A stretch of 64,000 bases of DNA from Tenodera sinensis (GCA_030765045.1 CM060965.1:149161374-149225373), one strand, 5' to 3'. Positions 9,401-21,639 are shown, counted from the first letter of the stretch. The notes: generated by a model from the sequence alone, not told the origin. Program-made: numbers and translations.

Positions 9401-10690
9401 TGCTAGATTCTAAGAATGCTTTCTCATTTCTGATGTTCAGTTCCTTTCTAATGTTGTACATGTGTGTTTCTGCAAGCAATTCTGACTTCTGAACGTGTGA
9501 AGATGACACTCTGAGCTAATAGATTTCTTGCTGGGTAAGTTCACTGGAACCCTAATTACCTTAGCTAACGCTTTTCCTTAACTTGACTAGCTGAAGAGTT
9601 CTGACAAAATTCCCTATATTATACTTTGATTTTAACTTACGGAAATTACATATTGCAATTACATACCTATCTCCCTATAATTTATTTTTGAAATTATTAG
9701 TCTTAGCAGTTAGGAATTTCGTATCAAAGCATAGACAACAAAGTTGCAAAATTTAGCTACTTCGGCCCCGATAAGCTCTGGTAAAATTCTTAAACCATAA
9801 CACACTTTAATTGTGGACATTTGTTCGACAGATATTACTGATAAGTAGGGTCCTGATGTTTATGGCATGTCATACATTTTCTTCGTGGTATATTTCCATG
9901 GAAAACATAAGCGAAGCAAGATTTTGTCAATGGCGATTAAAATTATACAATTTTCATGAGTCATATAAAATCACATTTGGAATTTTTTAACCTTTGTTAT
10001 CATTTTCTTGTAATTTTTCATATTAAAGTCATATGTTTCTTAAATTTTCGTATTTTTGTCACATTTTTATATTTATATTCCAGTTTCGCATATGTGCTTG
10101 TAGCCGTCCCAAAGACGTCACATCTCCTAATTATGTCTATAATATTAGGAGGTCTTGCTCCCGTTTCAATGTTGCGTGCAAATAGAAAATCGTTTCCTTT
10201 TGAAAACTTTAAAATGTACGTAATTTGCTACTGTAATTTTTCTTTCTGATCGCCCTTCAAAATGTGACATTTATTTCATTCTGTGCAGAGCTGAGGTTTA
10301 GTTCTTGATTAAACAATTAAATAAATTTCAAATGCAACAACAAAATTAATATTATTTATTATTGAGTGTCTAGGCTTTTAAAGTCAATTTTCAATATAAT
10401 GTTAATTTAAGCAGCGTTACAGTTTTGAAGATTTCCAAAATGCACCCCAAAAATTTAAATAATATTTATCGTCATATTTTCTAATTTGTTTCCGTCATAA
10501 GTACTTGCATATTTCTGACATTTGTAGGTCATAAACATTCAGGCCCTGCTCACAACGACATGCACAAGAAAGTAGAATGGTGGGGGCTGTGGATTTGTGG
10601 TTCTCGAATTAAATTTAAAAAAAGTCACTCAGCTAATGTTAAATTTTTGGCTTTGTGCCAAGGTTTGCTGTAATTTTTTTTTATTTAGCA
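9401..10690. other. Unassigned AT-rich intergenic DNA
   Basis: I see no repeats shared with the rest of the window. A 97-codon plus-strand frame (9956-10249) is AT-driven, rich in Phe, Leu and Ile, and has no recognisable domain. Confidence 0.4.
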
Positions 10691-10699
10691 TGTTGCAAA

Positions 10700-10835
10700 A
10701 GTCTTAAGGTCTGGGAAGTCGACGTGTTGACCCCCGCCATCCCCAAATTGCACTCTTCCGTGGCGTTGGCTGCGGCCGGAGGACACAGCGTCCGGGCGAT
10801 GAGGGTAATCTCTGTATAGAGGAGACGCCCTAGGG
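10700..10835 (+). repeat. GC-richer block ending in an ATT array, possible retroposon 3' end
   Basis: A GC-rich stretch (GTTGGCTGCGGCCGGAGGAC, then GATGAGGGTAATCTCTGTAT) runs directly into the ATT array at 10836. The GAGGGTAATC motif also occurs in SINE-2 tails (3690 and 15290), so it may be a related retroposon tail. Confidence 0.4.
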
Positions 10836-11053
<218 letters not shown>

Positions 11054-11369
11054 AAAAGTAATTATAAGATTACATCGATTCGTAGCTTGCAAAGTGCAAG
11101 CAGTCTTGGCAGCTTCCTTTGAAGTAACTGTAAATGTTTTATAGTATGTTGCACCTCCACTACATTATATAATAAAAGTTACATTAACTTATTCGTTCAA
11201 ATGATGTATTATAATTGTGTTATTGAACTATTTAACGTTAATATTAAGGGCGTAGTGTCAATGCACGTGGAATATGTATTACATAGCCCGTAATTTTCTC
11301 AAGCTGATTGCAAAATTGGTGTTCATTATAATTTTGTTGTACACAATCGTTTTAATGTCATTAAAAATC
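11054..11369. other. Unassigned AT-rich DNA
   Basis: Nothing recognised. Confidence 0.4.
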
Positions 11370-11785
11370 AGGCTTGGCATGGTTCTCTTTTTCGGGGGTT
11401 TTCCCGGGGCGCTAGGCTAATGTTGGGAAGAATATTCTCATTCTCCGAATGTCCTGGCCCTTCATTTCACTTCACTTGTCATTTCACTTTACCTTTCAGC
11501 TTGGTTGGCTGTATCAGGTTCTAAGTGTTAGCGGGGCTTTTGCCGTGCATGGCAGGGAGTTGCTCTTTGTAGATCCTCGTCCTCCGAACCCAAGAAAGTT
11601 TTCCGGAAACCTGAGGATGAGTGTATAAGCCCTCAGGGGAGAAGGGAACCGGGAGCCGCCACTGCTTTCGTCTCTCCTTGAGTCCACCCATCCGTAGTAT
11701 CTCCCGGGGGTAGGTGCCCCCTCAGGGACACAAAAGATTACATAGGTCGAGGCACTAAGTCTCCATCCGAACCTTGTCATGAAGT
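11370..11785 (+). mobile_element. SINE-1 family body, copy 2
   Basis: Shares with 17110-17640 the ordered blocks GGGGGTTTTCCCGGGGCGCT, ATGTTGGGAAGAATATTCTC, CCTGGCCCTTCATTTCACTT and a 3' block (CCCCCTCAGGGACAC, then AGGTCGAGGCACTAAGTCTC). The tRNA head is missing. The 105-codon minus-strand frame (11514-11831) lies within this non-coding body. Confidence 0.7.
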
Positions 11786-12087
11786 AACTGTCATAAATGC
11801 AAATCAGCCGTCCAAAGATTAGTATTGCCATACATAATGCATGCAGAGCTAAATGAAAGAAACAGTGAAGTTACAGATTTCTCTTGTGACCAAATTTGTA
11901 ACTCACAACTCACAGAACTGAACCAGAAGTAATATTATCACCTCTTTGTAAAACTGATCTGAATGCTTCGAAGAGTGGTGAACAAGAAAGAGTTTTCGAT
12001 CAATCGAAGTTGTACGTTTGAACTGTTGTCTGCCTGGCACGTGGCCATATCGACAACAAAGAGGGTTTACAGTAAAAGCGTTGGGTA

Positions 12088-12250
12088 CAACATTATGGGA
12101 CACACCCAATATGAAAGTTGTCGCCGACGTCCATGTCGCCAGTCTAGCGCCCAATTTTCTATTCAACTTAATTCCGTGAAAAAGTCTCATTTTGCGTATA
12201 AAAATACTTTCCTGATAAATGTCCTTGATCATGCAATTTACTAATAGTTT
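12088..12250 (+). repeat. Dispersed repeat family C, copy 2
   Basis: Matches 6365-6525 along its length, including ATTATGGGACACACCCAATA, ATGTCGCCAGTCTAGCG and ATGTCCTTGATCATGCA. The two open frames that overlap here on opposite strands (11903-12244) are probably incidental. Confidence 0.6.
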
Positions 12251-12884
12251 GAATATATTAAACTCTGATAATCAGTGTTTTTATTTATAGTTTTTTCCTC
12301 ATAAAATTGATTTTTAATTTGGTATTTTAAACTGCTTGTTATGCGCAGATAATTGATCTTAGTAGTTTCCTGATGACTAATAATTATATGACGTCCAACA
12401 CTCTTCATGATATGAGAGGTTTCTATCTACATTAGGGTGAATTTTTACGAGAGGGATTCAAAGTTTGGGATCTAATATAGGACTAAGGAACAATGTTGTT
12501 GTTATGAAACGTATTGGTAAATAAATAAAAAAGTCTGCACGCCTTACGATTATCAATTTATTGCAATGATACAAGAACACATTTATTACGATATATAAAG
12601 AAATATTATATGTAGATAGAACGTTCTGGTTTCAGTCACCTTTGGATATGATGAAATCTACTATCTTTCACAAAAGTAAACACACGAGACCTGCGCGAGG
12701 GTCACCTAATTCTTAGGCGCCCTTGTATGAAAATTAAATGTATATGCTTCCCTTGATGGTAGCCATGGGCTCCCCTCGCGGTTTTGAAAAAAAATATTTC
12801 AGCAATCCTTCTACATTAACATACAAATATTGCAAATTTAACTTCAGTGCACCTGCAGAAGATACATTCTTATTCTGTTTCCAT
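12251..12884. other. Unassigned AT-rich DNA
   Basis: No supported feature. Confidence 0.4.
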
Positions 12885-13132
12885 TAAGTTGTGGACTATA
12901 ATCCTCGCAAAAGTTAAAGGCATATGGAGGCGGGCCGTACTGCAGACTCCAGCGAATCCTAAGCTTGCCCCTCCTACCAGCCTTGCCGAATGTGGTACAA
13001 GCATCTCACATGCTCTTATGTACTGAACCACTGCCGGTACACGCACTACGCTTGGCAACAGCGCTCTACTTGAGCATTGGCCAGCGTTCACATGCCTTTA
13101 ACTTTTGCGAGCGGTATAGATGCAAAAACTAT
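12885..13132. mobile_element. Foldback (MITE-like) element with inverted ends
   Basis: The left end contains CTCGCAAAAGTTAAAGGCAT (12904-12923) and the right end holds its exact inverse complement, ATGCCTTTAACTTTTGCGAG (13092-13111). Weaker similarity continues about 15-20 bp on both sides, giving imperfect terminal inverted repeats of roughly 45-50 bp around a GC-rich core. The two open frames here (12870-13091 minus, 12965-13150 plus) cross the inverted repeats and are not genes. No target duplication was identified and borders are approximate. Confidence 0.75.
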
Positions 13133-13191
13133 TCCGGTATTGAGTGCTAGGCTTACAAACATATGCTAAAGCAGAAACTCCTGGTTCCGTA

Positions 13192-13310
13192 TGTGGGATA
13201 GCTGAACTGGCTAAAGCGTCTTACTGCAAATCAACGGTGGTGGTCTAACCCTATGTCGAATCCTCCTTAACGTGTGGTTCCCTCCCCCGTTTTTCTGTCT
13301 TAACGGGAGC
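13192..13310 (+). mobile_element. tRNA-like SINE head, degraded
   Basis: GTGGGATAGCTGAACTGGCT resembles a D-arm/A box, and GTCGAATCCTCCTTAACG a decayed B box, separated by a normal SINE-head distance. There is no acceptor-stem pairing, so it is not a functional tRNA. Confidence 0.5.
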
Positions 13311-14974
13311 ATCATTATTTATATAACCTATGCGACATATACAGTTATACAAATTAATGCAACATATTTATGATAAAGCTACTTTAGAGCAACAGATTAC
13401 ATGACTACGTTTATTTCACATGGCGTTATAATTTTTAATTTTAATTTTATTAAGACGCAGATCTTACTAACGCTACCATGTGATTGAAATTTTACAACTG
13501 AATACTTTTACTTCCCTTACTGCAGTGCGTCTTGTGCTATTTGATGGGTTTACGTCCACATCACGAACACTCGTTCTTCACGGTCAATACTTCGTAACCT
13601 TTTTAGTTCCCCAACATCCGAAACACTCCTCTTAAATGGGCTCTTAAGCATTGATAAATTGTAGAGAATGTTCATGAACGGAGTACTGTCTTTGCCGTTC
13701 CTTTGGTGTTCCTTTCTGCATAAAACTCGCGTAGTCGTGATACACTCCTATCTGCAAGGCCACACACACAGTGTGCATACGGGTTTATTCACTCACAGAA
13801 TACATTTTCTTCGGCCTTCTGTGCTCTACAGCAAACAGCAAAATTGAAAACAATCAATAGGCTACAATTAATTCAATTTTTACTAATTCTTTACTCTACC
13901 ATAAACAACCAAACAATAAAACAATCAGAATGCAGAAATGTAATCTAATTAATTATAATAATTATTATTCGTATCAACGTAGGTTTAGGTTGTTTAATAA
14001 CACTCTAGAAAACATTTTTCAGACCCATGTTCATACGAGATTTTTTACTCTTTCGATGGGAGGCCGTCCCAAAAATCTTTGACACCAGTGATACACCTCG
14101 TATAATGCACATTCTTAAACAATTACTGTAACTTTGCCACCTAGCATGCTTTTATCTTTTATTAAAAATGCGAGGCAATAGATGGCCACTCATAAACGAT
14201 GGTCACGCCCGTTGCTTCTGATAGTGCTTAACTGCAGTTGATTTATAATTTAATTACACTTCCCTTTGTCTATAGTTTTAACCGTAATAATTAATCAAGT
14301 GACTGGATTAACCACACTTAAAACTGCTGATTGTATGACACCTAAAAAAAGCAAAACTAAAATATAATTATCAGTTTTACCCGCATGCTTGAATCAGATA
14401 AAAATGATATTGAACTGACATTTACTTCTGATTCCTAAATGGGAACAATCCTTTTAAATAGATGAAGTTGTGAAGACAGTAAAGGTAATATTGCATTAAG
14501 TGCCAATGCATGATTTTTTATAGTACTCAGGGTCTTTTCATCAACTTGTAGAAATCTATCGATGCCTTTCACCATATTGCCTGGAAGCTAAATATTTATA
14601 ACTGTATATGTACATGCATTTTGCTGTAATTTAAATGTTTCTGATAACTTTAAACATTTCGACTATTTCGAATGGATAGTTGATACAAGCTGTATCGTTG
14701 GCTACGTTGAAGCTAAAATCGCGTGCTTGAAAAACATCGTATACGTATGGGTATGCACGTGTGTATGCGTGCGTGCCTATTTTTTTAATGTATTAACACC
14801 CTTGTTTAAGATAATGGTTCCTTAAACAAAATTTTAAAAAATAGATTGAGGTTAAATTTAAAGGGGAAAAGAAAACATATACGTATCAGGATGTTCTATT
14901 ACAGTAAGTAATACTACATATCATACATTATTTTACACGGATACCTATTAGACACCATCACAAGTTAATTATGC
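13311..14974. other. Unassigned AT-rich DNA with a possible MITE end
   Basis: Around 13985-14112, GGAGGCCGTCCCAAAAATCT followed by ACACCAGTGATACACCTCGT resembles a class of insect DNA-element ends reading TATAC-GGTGTATC outward. No partner end was found. The rest holds nothing I can support. Confidence 0.3.
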
Positions 14975-15318
14975 TACTGGCGGCGCATATCACCAAAGCG
15001 GCCCGGGTTAGACCCCAGGGACCCGCATGTGGTATTCGTGATGGACGAAGTCGCGTCTGGGGAGGTTTTCTCCGATTTTCCTCGCCACTTATTCCATCAG
15101 CTGCTCCATCATCACCTTTCCATTGATCCATTTCGCCTGTATTTCATATCATCCTCTTCCGCGCTATCATACCTGCTGAGTGGCCTACCACCCGGTTCCA
15201 GGTCTTCACTGATACGTTCGCCTGCTCCCCAACAGGTATTTAACCCTAGGCACAGGCTTGTAGGATCTAGGAGGTATAGGTCCTCATAGGGTGAGGGTAA
15301 TCAGATAAAGAGGAATAA
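14975..15318 (+). mobile_element. SINE-2, copy with damaged head
   Basis: The B-box region CGGCCCGGGTTAGACCCCAG is followed by ACCCGCATGTGGTATTCGTG, a body block matching the 6955-7300 copy, and the tail GGGTGAGGGTAATCAGATAA. The A box is damaged. The 86-codon frame at 15029-15289 is SINE body. Confidence 0.8.
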
Positions 15319-15369
15319 GGAATTGTACTTCGTGATGTCCTTTATACGGATATGAAGTCTGGCAAATAA

Positions 15370-15715
15370 ATGGAAAGGTGAAAAAGGAACTATTATCAAC
15401 AGAAATGCACTTTCTACGGAGATCTATAAAGAAATATAGATTGCAAAGGGTAAAAAGTGAAGAAATTGGGAGACTAGTCAATAAAGAAAATATTTTAAGA
15501 AGAAAGTCGGGAAAAACAATTAGTTTGCCGAATGGGAGAAGAAGGGCTGCCAAAAGTGATCATGAAGTAGGTCCCAAACGGAAGAAGAAAGCCAGAATGT
15601 CCACGTGATACCTGGAAGAAGAGCACAGAGAAATTTTCAGAAAGAGGATCGGTTAGATAGACATAAGTGGCAAGGAACTGGAAGGCGACCAGTTTCGCTG
15701 TGATATTGAATACAT
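15370..15715 (+). pseudogene. Non-LTR retrotransposon C-terminal remnant
   Basis: In the plus strand a frame gives EMHFLRRSIKKYRLQRVKSE then EIGRLVNKENIL, which fits the post-polymerase block M-FLRRS-R-SRL-RVRNEEIRRRM of insect non-LTR elements. After a frameshift, PNGRRKPECPRDTWKKSTEK fits the basic P-GRRKRGRPR-TWR-S block, with GSVR-T-VARNWKATSF behind it (two stops). The 3' boundary is near 15715. It begins directly after the SINE-2 tail and is not functional. Confidence 0.75.
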
Positions 15716-15884
15716 GCATAGGAATTGTACTATTGAATTATACCTACTTATTAATGTCAGACGTTTCCAGACTTTACGTTTGAGAAATAACTCTTTACCT
15801 AATGATGATGACGATAATGCTAAACTATATAAGCCACCAGTAAATGCTGCCTAAAGATTTCTAGAAGATCGCTAAATATTTTTT

Positions 15885-16060
15885 ACCTGCGCGTGGCCTT
15901 TGAACTCTGCGGCAGCCCATAATAGCTCACACTAAACACTTCTATAAGGCACGACGTGAAGGACGCAAATTTTAGGAATATATGTTCTTTATTAACTTAA
16001 ATCCGCCTACTTCTCATCGCCACATATTGTCCAAACCTAAAACTGCTAGTTCGTATACGT
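15885..16060 (+). repeat. Dispersed repeat family B, copy 2
   Basis: Aligns with 9180-9400: GCGCGTGGCCTTTGAACTCT, GCCCATAATAGCTCACA, GACGTGAAGGACG and CCGCCTACTTCTCATC are in the same order. Confidence 0.6.
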
Positions 16061-16449
16061 TTCATTCTTCCCTTTTTTTCTCAGCATTTTAACATATTTA
16101 TCACTTTGCTGTCGGCTGTGCAGAGGATTGATGCATAATTTGTATTTAATTAAACAGGGATATTTAATGTGATAAAATTTATAGGAGATGCTTTTACAGA
16201 GTAACTGTGTTTACATATTCAGATGTAAAGTAAAGTCAAGAGTTTGTTGTTTGTTGTCAAGAGTTGTTGCCACCGGCATGACTATTCGCGTTTCTCAGCC
16301 TACTGATTCTTCCTCTATGGATCCTTTTAAAGCTTTACTTCTCAGGTAGATGGTACTCGAAATAAAACAATATCAAACTACATTTTAGTTGATTATAGCT
16401 TCACAAGTGATCAGCTGTGTCAAATTTATAGATGTCGTCAAGCTTACCA

Positions 16450-16627
16450 TATCAATCTCCATGGCCATCATCAGGAACTGCGCAATAAATAAATTGCCAT
16501 CTCAAAATCACGGCTTTCTTCAGGAACATTTAATGTGTATGAACTTCAAGCTTGCATGGCTTTCTGGAACTGAATTTTAAAAAAATTGACCGCCATTTCA
16601 AAATTTATGGCCTTCTTCAGGAACTGA
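16450..16627 (+). repeat. Three degenerate direct repeats
   Basis: CATGGCCATCATCAGGAACT (16459-16478), then CTCAAAATCACGGCTTTCTTCAGGAAC-type text (about 16500-16527), then TTCAAAATTTATGGCCTTCTTCAGGAAC-type text (about 16599-16626). The common core is GGC-TTCTTCAGGAAC, at spacings of about 50 and 99 bp. Confidence 0.55.
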
Positions 16628-16689
16628 ATGAAGATACCACTTTCAACACCACCGCCCAAACCGAACTAACCTTTAAGTGGGAAATGTTT

Positions 16690-16925
16690 CATAATTCTCT
16701 ATTTTGTCAAAAATGGCTCTAACAATTATGCTCAAAATCCATTTCATTTATGAAAAATAAAATGTAGGTATGTCGTATGTCTTGAATAATTTGGGAATAG
16801 TCTCTGAAGTTCTCTTTATTCTACTTTTGCATAATCGGCTGACCGTAAGAGTAGAAAAAATCATGTGAATATATGTAGCTACAAGAACCTGTGTGCTGGA
16901 GAGCTCACAGTGTAAAATAAGAAAT
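16690..16925 (-). mobile_element. Family A fragment, copy A3, diverged
   Basis: On the plus strand AAAAATGGCTCTAACAATTA, ACTTTTGCATAATCGGCTGA and CCGTAAGAG match, in reverse orientation, the CGTTAGAGCCATTTT and GGTTTACCAGTTATGCAAAAG blocks of copy A2. Confidence 0.7.
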
Positions 16926-17012
16926 ACAGTATCATTTTAAACGCGTATTTAAAAGATAACTATTGTGCCTAAATGATAAAACAGGCATATATCAAATTAT
17001 AGATGAAAGGCT

Positions 17013-17640
17013 ACCCAGCGGGATGGCTCAGGCGGTAACGTCTCCCGAATTCGGGAGGCTGTGGGTTCGATTCCCGTGACCGACCTGACTGACCCATGTT
17101 TTTTTTTCTTTTTCTTTTCTTTCGGAGGTTTCACCGGGTCGCCAGGTGAATGCTGGGAAGGATTTTCGTATCCTCCGAATTTCCTGTCCCTCCATTTCGT
17201 TACATTAATCATTTCATTTCACCCTTCATCCCGTTAGGTTTCATTCAGGGTTGGAAGCGTCGGCGAGCGTCGCGGCAGCAGCACGCCAGGGGGAACAAGT
17301 GCGCTCTGAAAATCTCGTCTCCCGAATTGGTTTCGGGCTCCCATAGGATAGTACTAGCCCGAGGGGAGAGGAGGGGAGCCGGTTTCCGGGTTCCATATCC
17401 CCCTTGGAAGTATCTGAAGGGGTGGGAGAGGTACTGGGCTGACAAAGCCCCCGCCGGGGTATTTCTAACTGGGAAAATCGTATAGGGGGACCCTGCCCTC
17501 TGCCCTATCGTGGCAACGTTCCGGCCGCCTTTCGGATCCATTCACCTCATCCATCCGCCCGGGGTTGCCCCGTCAGGGACATCGGCACAAACGATTGCCT
17601 TTCGGTTGAGGTGCCAAGTCCCCCTCCACAATTCATCATT
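17013..17640 (+). mobile_element. SINE-1 with complete tRNA-derived head, reference copy
   Basis: The head has an A box in GGGATGGCTCAGGCGGTAAC and a B box in GTGGGTTCGATTCCCGTGAC, spaced as in a tRNA, followed by a T-rich stretch and a long body. Body blocks GTTTCACCGGGTCGCCAGGT, GAATGCTGGGAAGGATTTTC and CCTGTCCCTCCATTTCG recur at 1870-2577, 5040-5490 and 11370-11785. The last block is TTCGGTTGAGGTGCCAAGTC. The head acceptor arms do not pair, so it is tRNA-derived and not a working tRNA. The overlapping frames at 17150-17541 are SINE body. Confidence 0.8.
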
Positions 17641-17645
17641 GGTTC

Positions 17646-19139
17646 ACTAAGTCAAAGAAGAAAGCTTAATTTACGAGACTAAAAATGTAATTTTAAAGTA
17701 CTTTTTACAATTTAGTCCCACCTTAAATAATGATGTCATTAACTTCTGGCGAACGCCTGCGTAGCACGCATTCGTCCGCTTACTGTGAAAAAGTGATTGA
17801 CATTTGGCTTTGTTTTCTGATCGAAAATCAGTTGGTTTATTCGAAGAAATGTGAATAAATAAACATGCTACGTTTTTTGTTTCAATCCACTCGTACATAC
17901 AACAACAGTATGCATATTGATGGCTACTTCTGAATTTTAATTAGGTACATATAGTAATATCTATTGTTTAGCTCACACCTTTTGTTTAGGGGTGTTCTGT
18001 TGCTTCAGAGCATGACAAGAATATTCATGAGCGTGTGCATGTATGTATATATTTCAACTTGAAGCTCTGGGCCTAATAATTTACAAATAATTTAGCGTAC
18101 AAATTTATATGTATGTATAAATAAGTTATACAAAGAAAATATGCAAGTTTTGCTCAATCTAAAATGTAGAGTAAATGAGTTAATAATTATTCAATTTTCT
18201 TGAATTAGCACAACTAACAACATTATCAACAGACTAACTAATAATACTCTGGAAGAATAAAAAAACTAAAGCTGAAGGAGAATTATAAATGCTTGTTTTA
18301 CGAAAGCCTAAATGTTGATATAAGGTTAAGCAATTAGGCTTGGTCACCGTGGAGGGGGAAAAAAAAGTGCACATGTCTGTGATGAAGAGGTTAACTTACT
18401 TTATAAATTATAATGCGTAGGGCCCAAGTTCGTTCTCGTTTTGGGTGAGTTGTATAGATATTTATATACTTCCTATTTTTTATGGATTTTGCATATTCCC
18501 ATAAAACAAGCCTGGGATGTTTCTTAGGTTTTGGACTCCGGTTTCATTTGAGCATTCATTAATTACCATTCAATTCATTGTCTTTGTAGACCCTGTACGT
18601 TACATAGAATGTTAAAATCTCTTTTCCTCCCCCTCGCCCCCTCCCACTCTTGCTTAAGAGGACATGACTGTTCGATGAAAATTGCCCAAAAGTACGTGCG
18701 TAAATAATTTTGATATCGGAGTGAAAATGAGAGTTACATGACAATTGAGGATTTGTTTCTCAGTTTCTTCAATTTTTGCAAAGTTGGTTGCACATATGTT
18801 AATCAGTATCAAAATTATGTATTTTAAGTAAGAATGTGTACTATTTAGTAATCAGAATTTCAGGCCAGTTTTATTAGTACATTTTCGGGTGAGCTTGTCT
18901 GGGCTGTAATATTTTACAATTTTTTAGCATTTAGAATACTGCTTAGATAGAGTTTTTGGTTATCAGGGTAACAATTTAGAAATAGTTTCCCCAATATAAT
19001 GTTGAATAAGACTTGATACGCAGTTATTAAAATAATTAAGTCTGGCTAAAACGTCAGCTATCGTCCCAGTATTTTAATACAAAGGGTACTAAAATCTGAT
19101 AAATAATATTTGAATAAAATTGGTTGAGAAAATCAAGCT
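17646..19139. other. Unassigned AT-rich DNA
   Basis: No element ends, tRNA boxes or recognisable frames were seen. Short A- and C-rich runs only. Confidence 0.4.
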
Positions 19140-19325
19140 CCGCGAAGATTTTTCAAACTAGACTTTATATGTGAAATTTATGGAATATTTGTATTTTCTC
19201 AAGAATGGCTAACGATTTTTACTAAAACACTCAATATTTAGAATATTTACACGACAATTGAGATGTATATCTTGAATTTTGTGGCAAGACAGGCCAAAGT
19301 CCTCATTTCGAGTGATAATATAATT
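19140..19325 (-). mobile_element. Family A fragment, copy A4
   Basis: TTTTCTCAAGAATGGCTAAC and GAGATGTATATCTTGAATTT on the plus strand correspond to the reverse of the CGTTAGAGCCATTTTCAAGAAA and AAATTCAAGATAT blocks of family A. Confidence 0.7.
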
Positions 19326-19754
19326 TCACATTTATATAGTTGTAAATTGATATTCACAATAGGTATCTTTTAAGTCAACAGGTGGTGATAAGAAAAGCCA
19401 CAATTCAGTCACCTTACCGTGTGCATGGGGCTGTTTCGTTCAGTGCTGATTGCTGGCCTCTCGGTCTGGGCGAACACACTCACGGCATAACTGACACTCC
19501 TACACACGATGCGTTACTAAAAATTGTGGCTTTAGTGATAAGGCCATGTAGTCAAAAAGATAAATCTTAAAACAGCAGTAAGTCGCTAATATATTTTCTC
19601 GTGGATGTTCAAAGAGCATAGGATTTCAAAACCATCACATAGCGACACACTTCATAAATTTGGTTTATAACTTGAGTCTTCTTACACCTGAGATGAAATG
19701 TAAAGTGAGCAATAAAAGTGTATTTTGATTAACAAGAAATACATAGATGAATAG

Positions 19755-19945
19755 CGTTGTTTTGTCAATTTCCAGGATCACATCAGCGCTGACGATGTGC
19801 CGGAATTTCGACCCGAAGGAGTTCTTTAATATATCAATAAATCTATTGGCATGGGGCTGTCGCTTTTGAGGACAGTTAAAAGCCATCGGTCTGGGCCGAT
19901 CTGAACCCATGACCTCGCTAGCGCCTAACTGAGCTATCCAGAACT
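19755..19945 (-). mobile_element. SINE-3 copy
   Basis: The plus strand shows the reverse of a SINE-3. The tail-side block GGATCACATCAGCGCTGACG, then GGAGTTCTTTAATATATC, then the tRNA-like head with B box (GATCTGAACCCATGACC reversed) and A box (CTAACTGAGCTATCCAGA reversed). Order and spacing match the copies at 34233-34446 (minus) and 40289-40480 (plus). The 81-codon minus frame here is SINE sequence. Confidence 0.8.
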
Positions 19946-20219
19946 ATATTTTAAGAATAAGCATTTTAATCAAGTTTGTAGAAGAGCGAGTAAAGATTTT
20001 AACTGTAGAAAACATATGCTAAGTTTTCTTTCTGCGCCACCAATGTTTTTCAGTATGCAAAATATTTGAATTCTTTACACTGAAAGAACAATCTGAAAAT
20101 CAAGCACACTGACAATAGTAAAACAACCGATGAACTGAATTGGACTTTGAAAACAAGCATGTACTTGGCTGAATTTCAAACAGATGCCACACAGAACTTG
20201 CACGTTTTACACCAGAATG

Positions 20220-20470
20220 TCTTTGTTATTGTAAGGGTTGCTACGGTAGCGTGGACGGACAACCCTTGACCAACAATGGAAGGAAGGATCGGGTTGTGGG
20301 AATCTGGACATAGACCAAGTCTCACTCGCTACCTGCTGCATGGAGCTGTGGGGGAGGGCGGGAAAAGGAACGTCATTTCCACCCTCTGCTATCCCAACTG
20401 CTGTCGGACAATGGAGGGGTTGTTTTGTTGTGTTACACTCAACCATCACAGATTGTCTGCCGGCTTTTTT
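20220..20470. other. GC-richer unassigned block
   Basis: Locally GC-rich against AT-rich flanks, with overlapping frames on both strands (20207-20449 minus, 20276-20506 plus). No tRNA boxes and no known domain were seen. It may be a SINE body or an old repeat. Confidence 0.3.
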
Positions 20471-20519
20471 TCTCCATCGCCTTTAGGAAACAGCATGAAA
20501 AAATAAAGACCTCTGGTCT

Positions 20520-21105
20520 AGCAGCCATTTAAAAAAAATTAGTTGAGGTTTTTTGCCTGTTAGAAAAAATAAAAGTGATGTGTTGTGGGTGAGCAATAAA
20601 AGTGAACGTGGGTTAGGTTCAGGTCATTGGACCCAGACCTGGGGTTAGGAAACAAACCAACTTCCGGATCCGCTATAAGTGTTCCAAGGTTATGAATTTA
20701 GAACAAACCCTCTTATGGTTGCCTGCTGTCTACCTTCATGAAAGTTAGGAGTATTTCTTCAGGATATTTGTTCTTTATTCATTCTCGTCACTAATTTCTC
20801 ATGACGCTCAGGCACAATTACACATTTCCTGTTTTCAGGAATGTTATATTTAGAATCAGAGTTCCAAAGCTTAGCATGTTTTACCCTTATAAACCCTCTT
20901 ATGTCAACAGTTCACAGAAGTATCTTGTGAATTCTAGACGACACGCTTCTGAATATGAAGCTGGTTGGTTTTGGTAGTGAAAGTGGCCAGTTTATTGTTC
21001 CTGCTTAAGTGTAAATATCAGAATATTTATGTAAATGGTTGTAAATTGGCTTCAGGTCTATTAATTATGGGGTCTCACAGTGTTGCATTTTCGGCCGTTT
21101 TATTT
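20520..21105. other. Unassigned AT-rich DNA
   Basis: Nothing recognised. Confidence 0.4.
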
Positions 21106-21109
21106 TTAA

Positions 21110-21608
21110 TTACTTTCTCCATTGTGTGTAAGAAGTAGAAAGTATTGTATTTTAACCCAAAATTCGATGTCGAGATTTCACCGGAAATGTTTTGAGGCCC
21201 TCTGAATCCAAAAATGCATGTTTACTCTTGATGACTTTTGCATAGCTGGTAAACCGTAAGACTGTACAAAAATGTAGGTCACATTAAAACACATAATTTA
21301 CGTTAAATGATATTTTTTGTGAAGTGAACCATTTCGGAGATATTTCTTGTTGTTTGTCAGGATTTTGCGATACTTACAGACGTCAAATGGGAGGTTGTTA
21401 TTCAGAGAACGAAATTTAGTGACCACTCTTAAAACACTTGACTATCGCTTAAAGCCTACTGTATTCCCCTTGCACCTATATGAAAATTAGCAATAACATA
21501 ATTTCTACAAATATTTATCTCGATTAACATGAAGTAGATAGAAGAATATGTGTTTGTAAGAATAGTTTGTGTAGAGTAGAGAAACTCATGCAATCAGATT
21601 TTTTATAT
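21110..21608 (-). mobile_element. Family A copy A5, internally deleted
   Basis: The plus strand carries the 3' part of the family reversed (GATTTCACCGGAAATGTTTTGAGGCC-type text at 21173-21200) and then jumps from GAATCCAAAAATGCATGTTT straight to CTCTTGATGACTTTTGCATA. The middle, about 300-400 bp including the microsatellite, is missing. It ends with the reversed 5' end near CATGCAATCAGATTTTTTAT. Confidence 0.8.
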
Positions 21609-21639
21609 AAATGATCTTTCAAATTATGTGCGAGATCAC

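Noticed and set aside
17150..17541. Overlapping 111- and 98-codon frames
   Set aside because: They lie inside the SINE-1 body, whose sequence recurs at three other places without a conserved frame.
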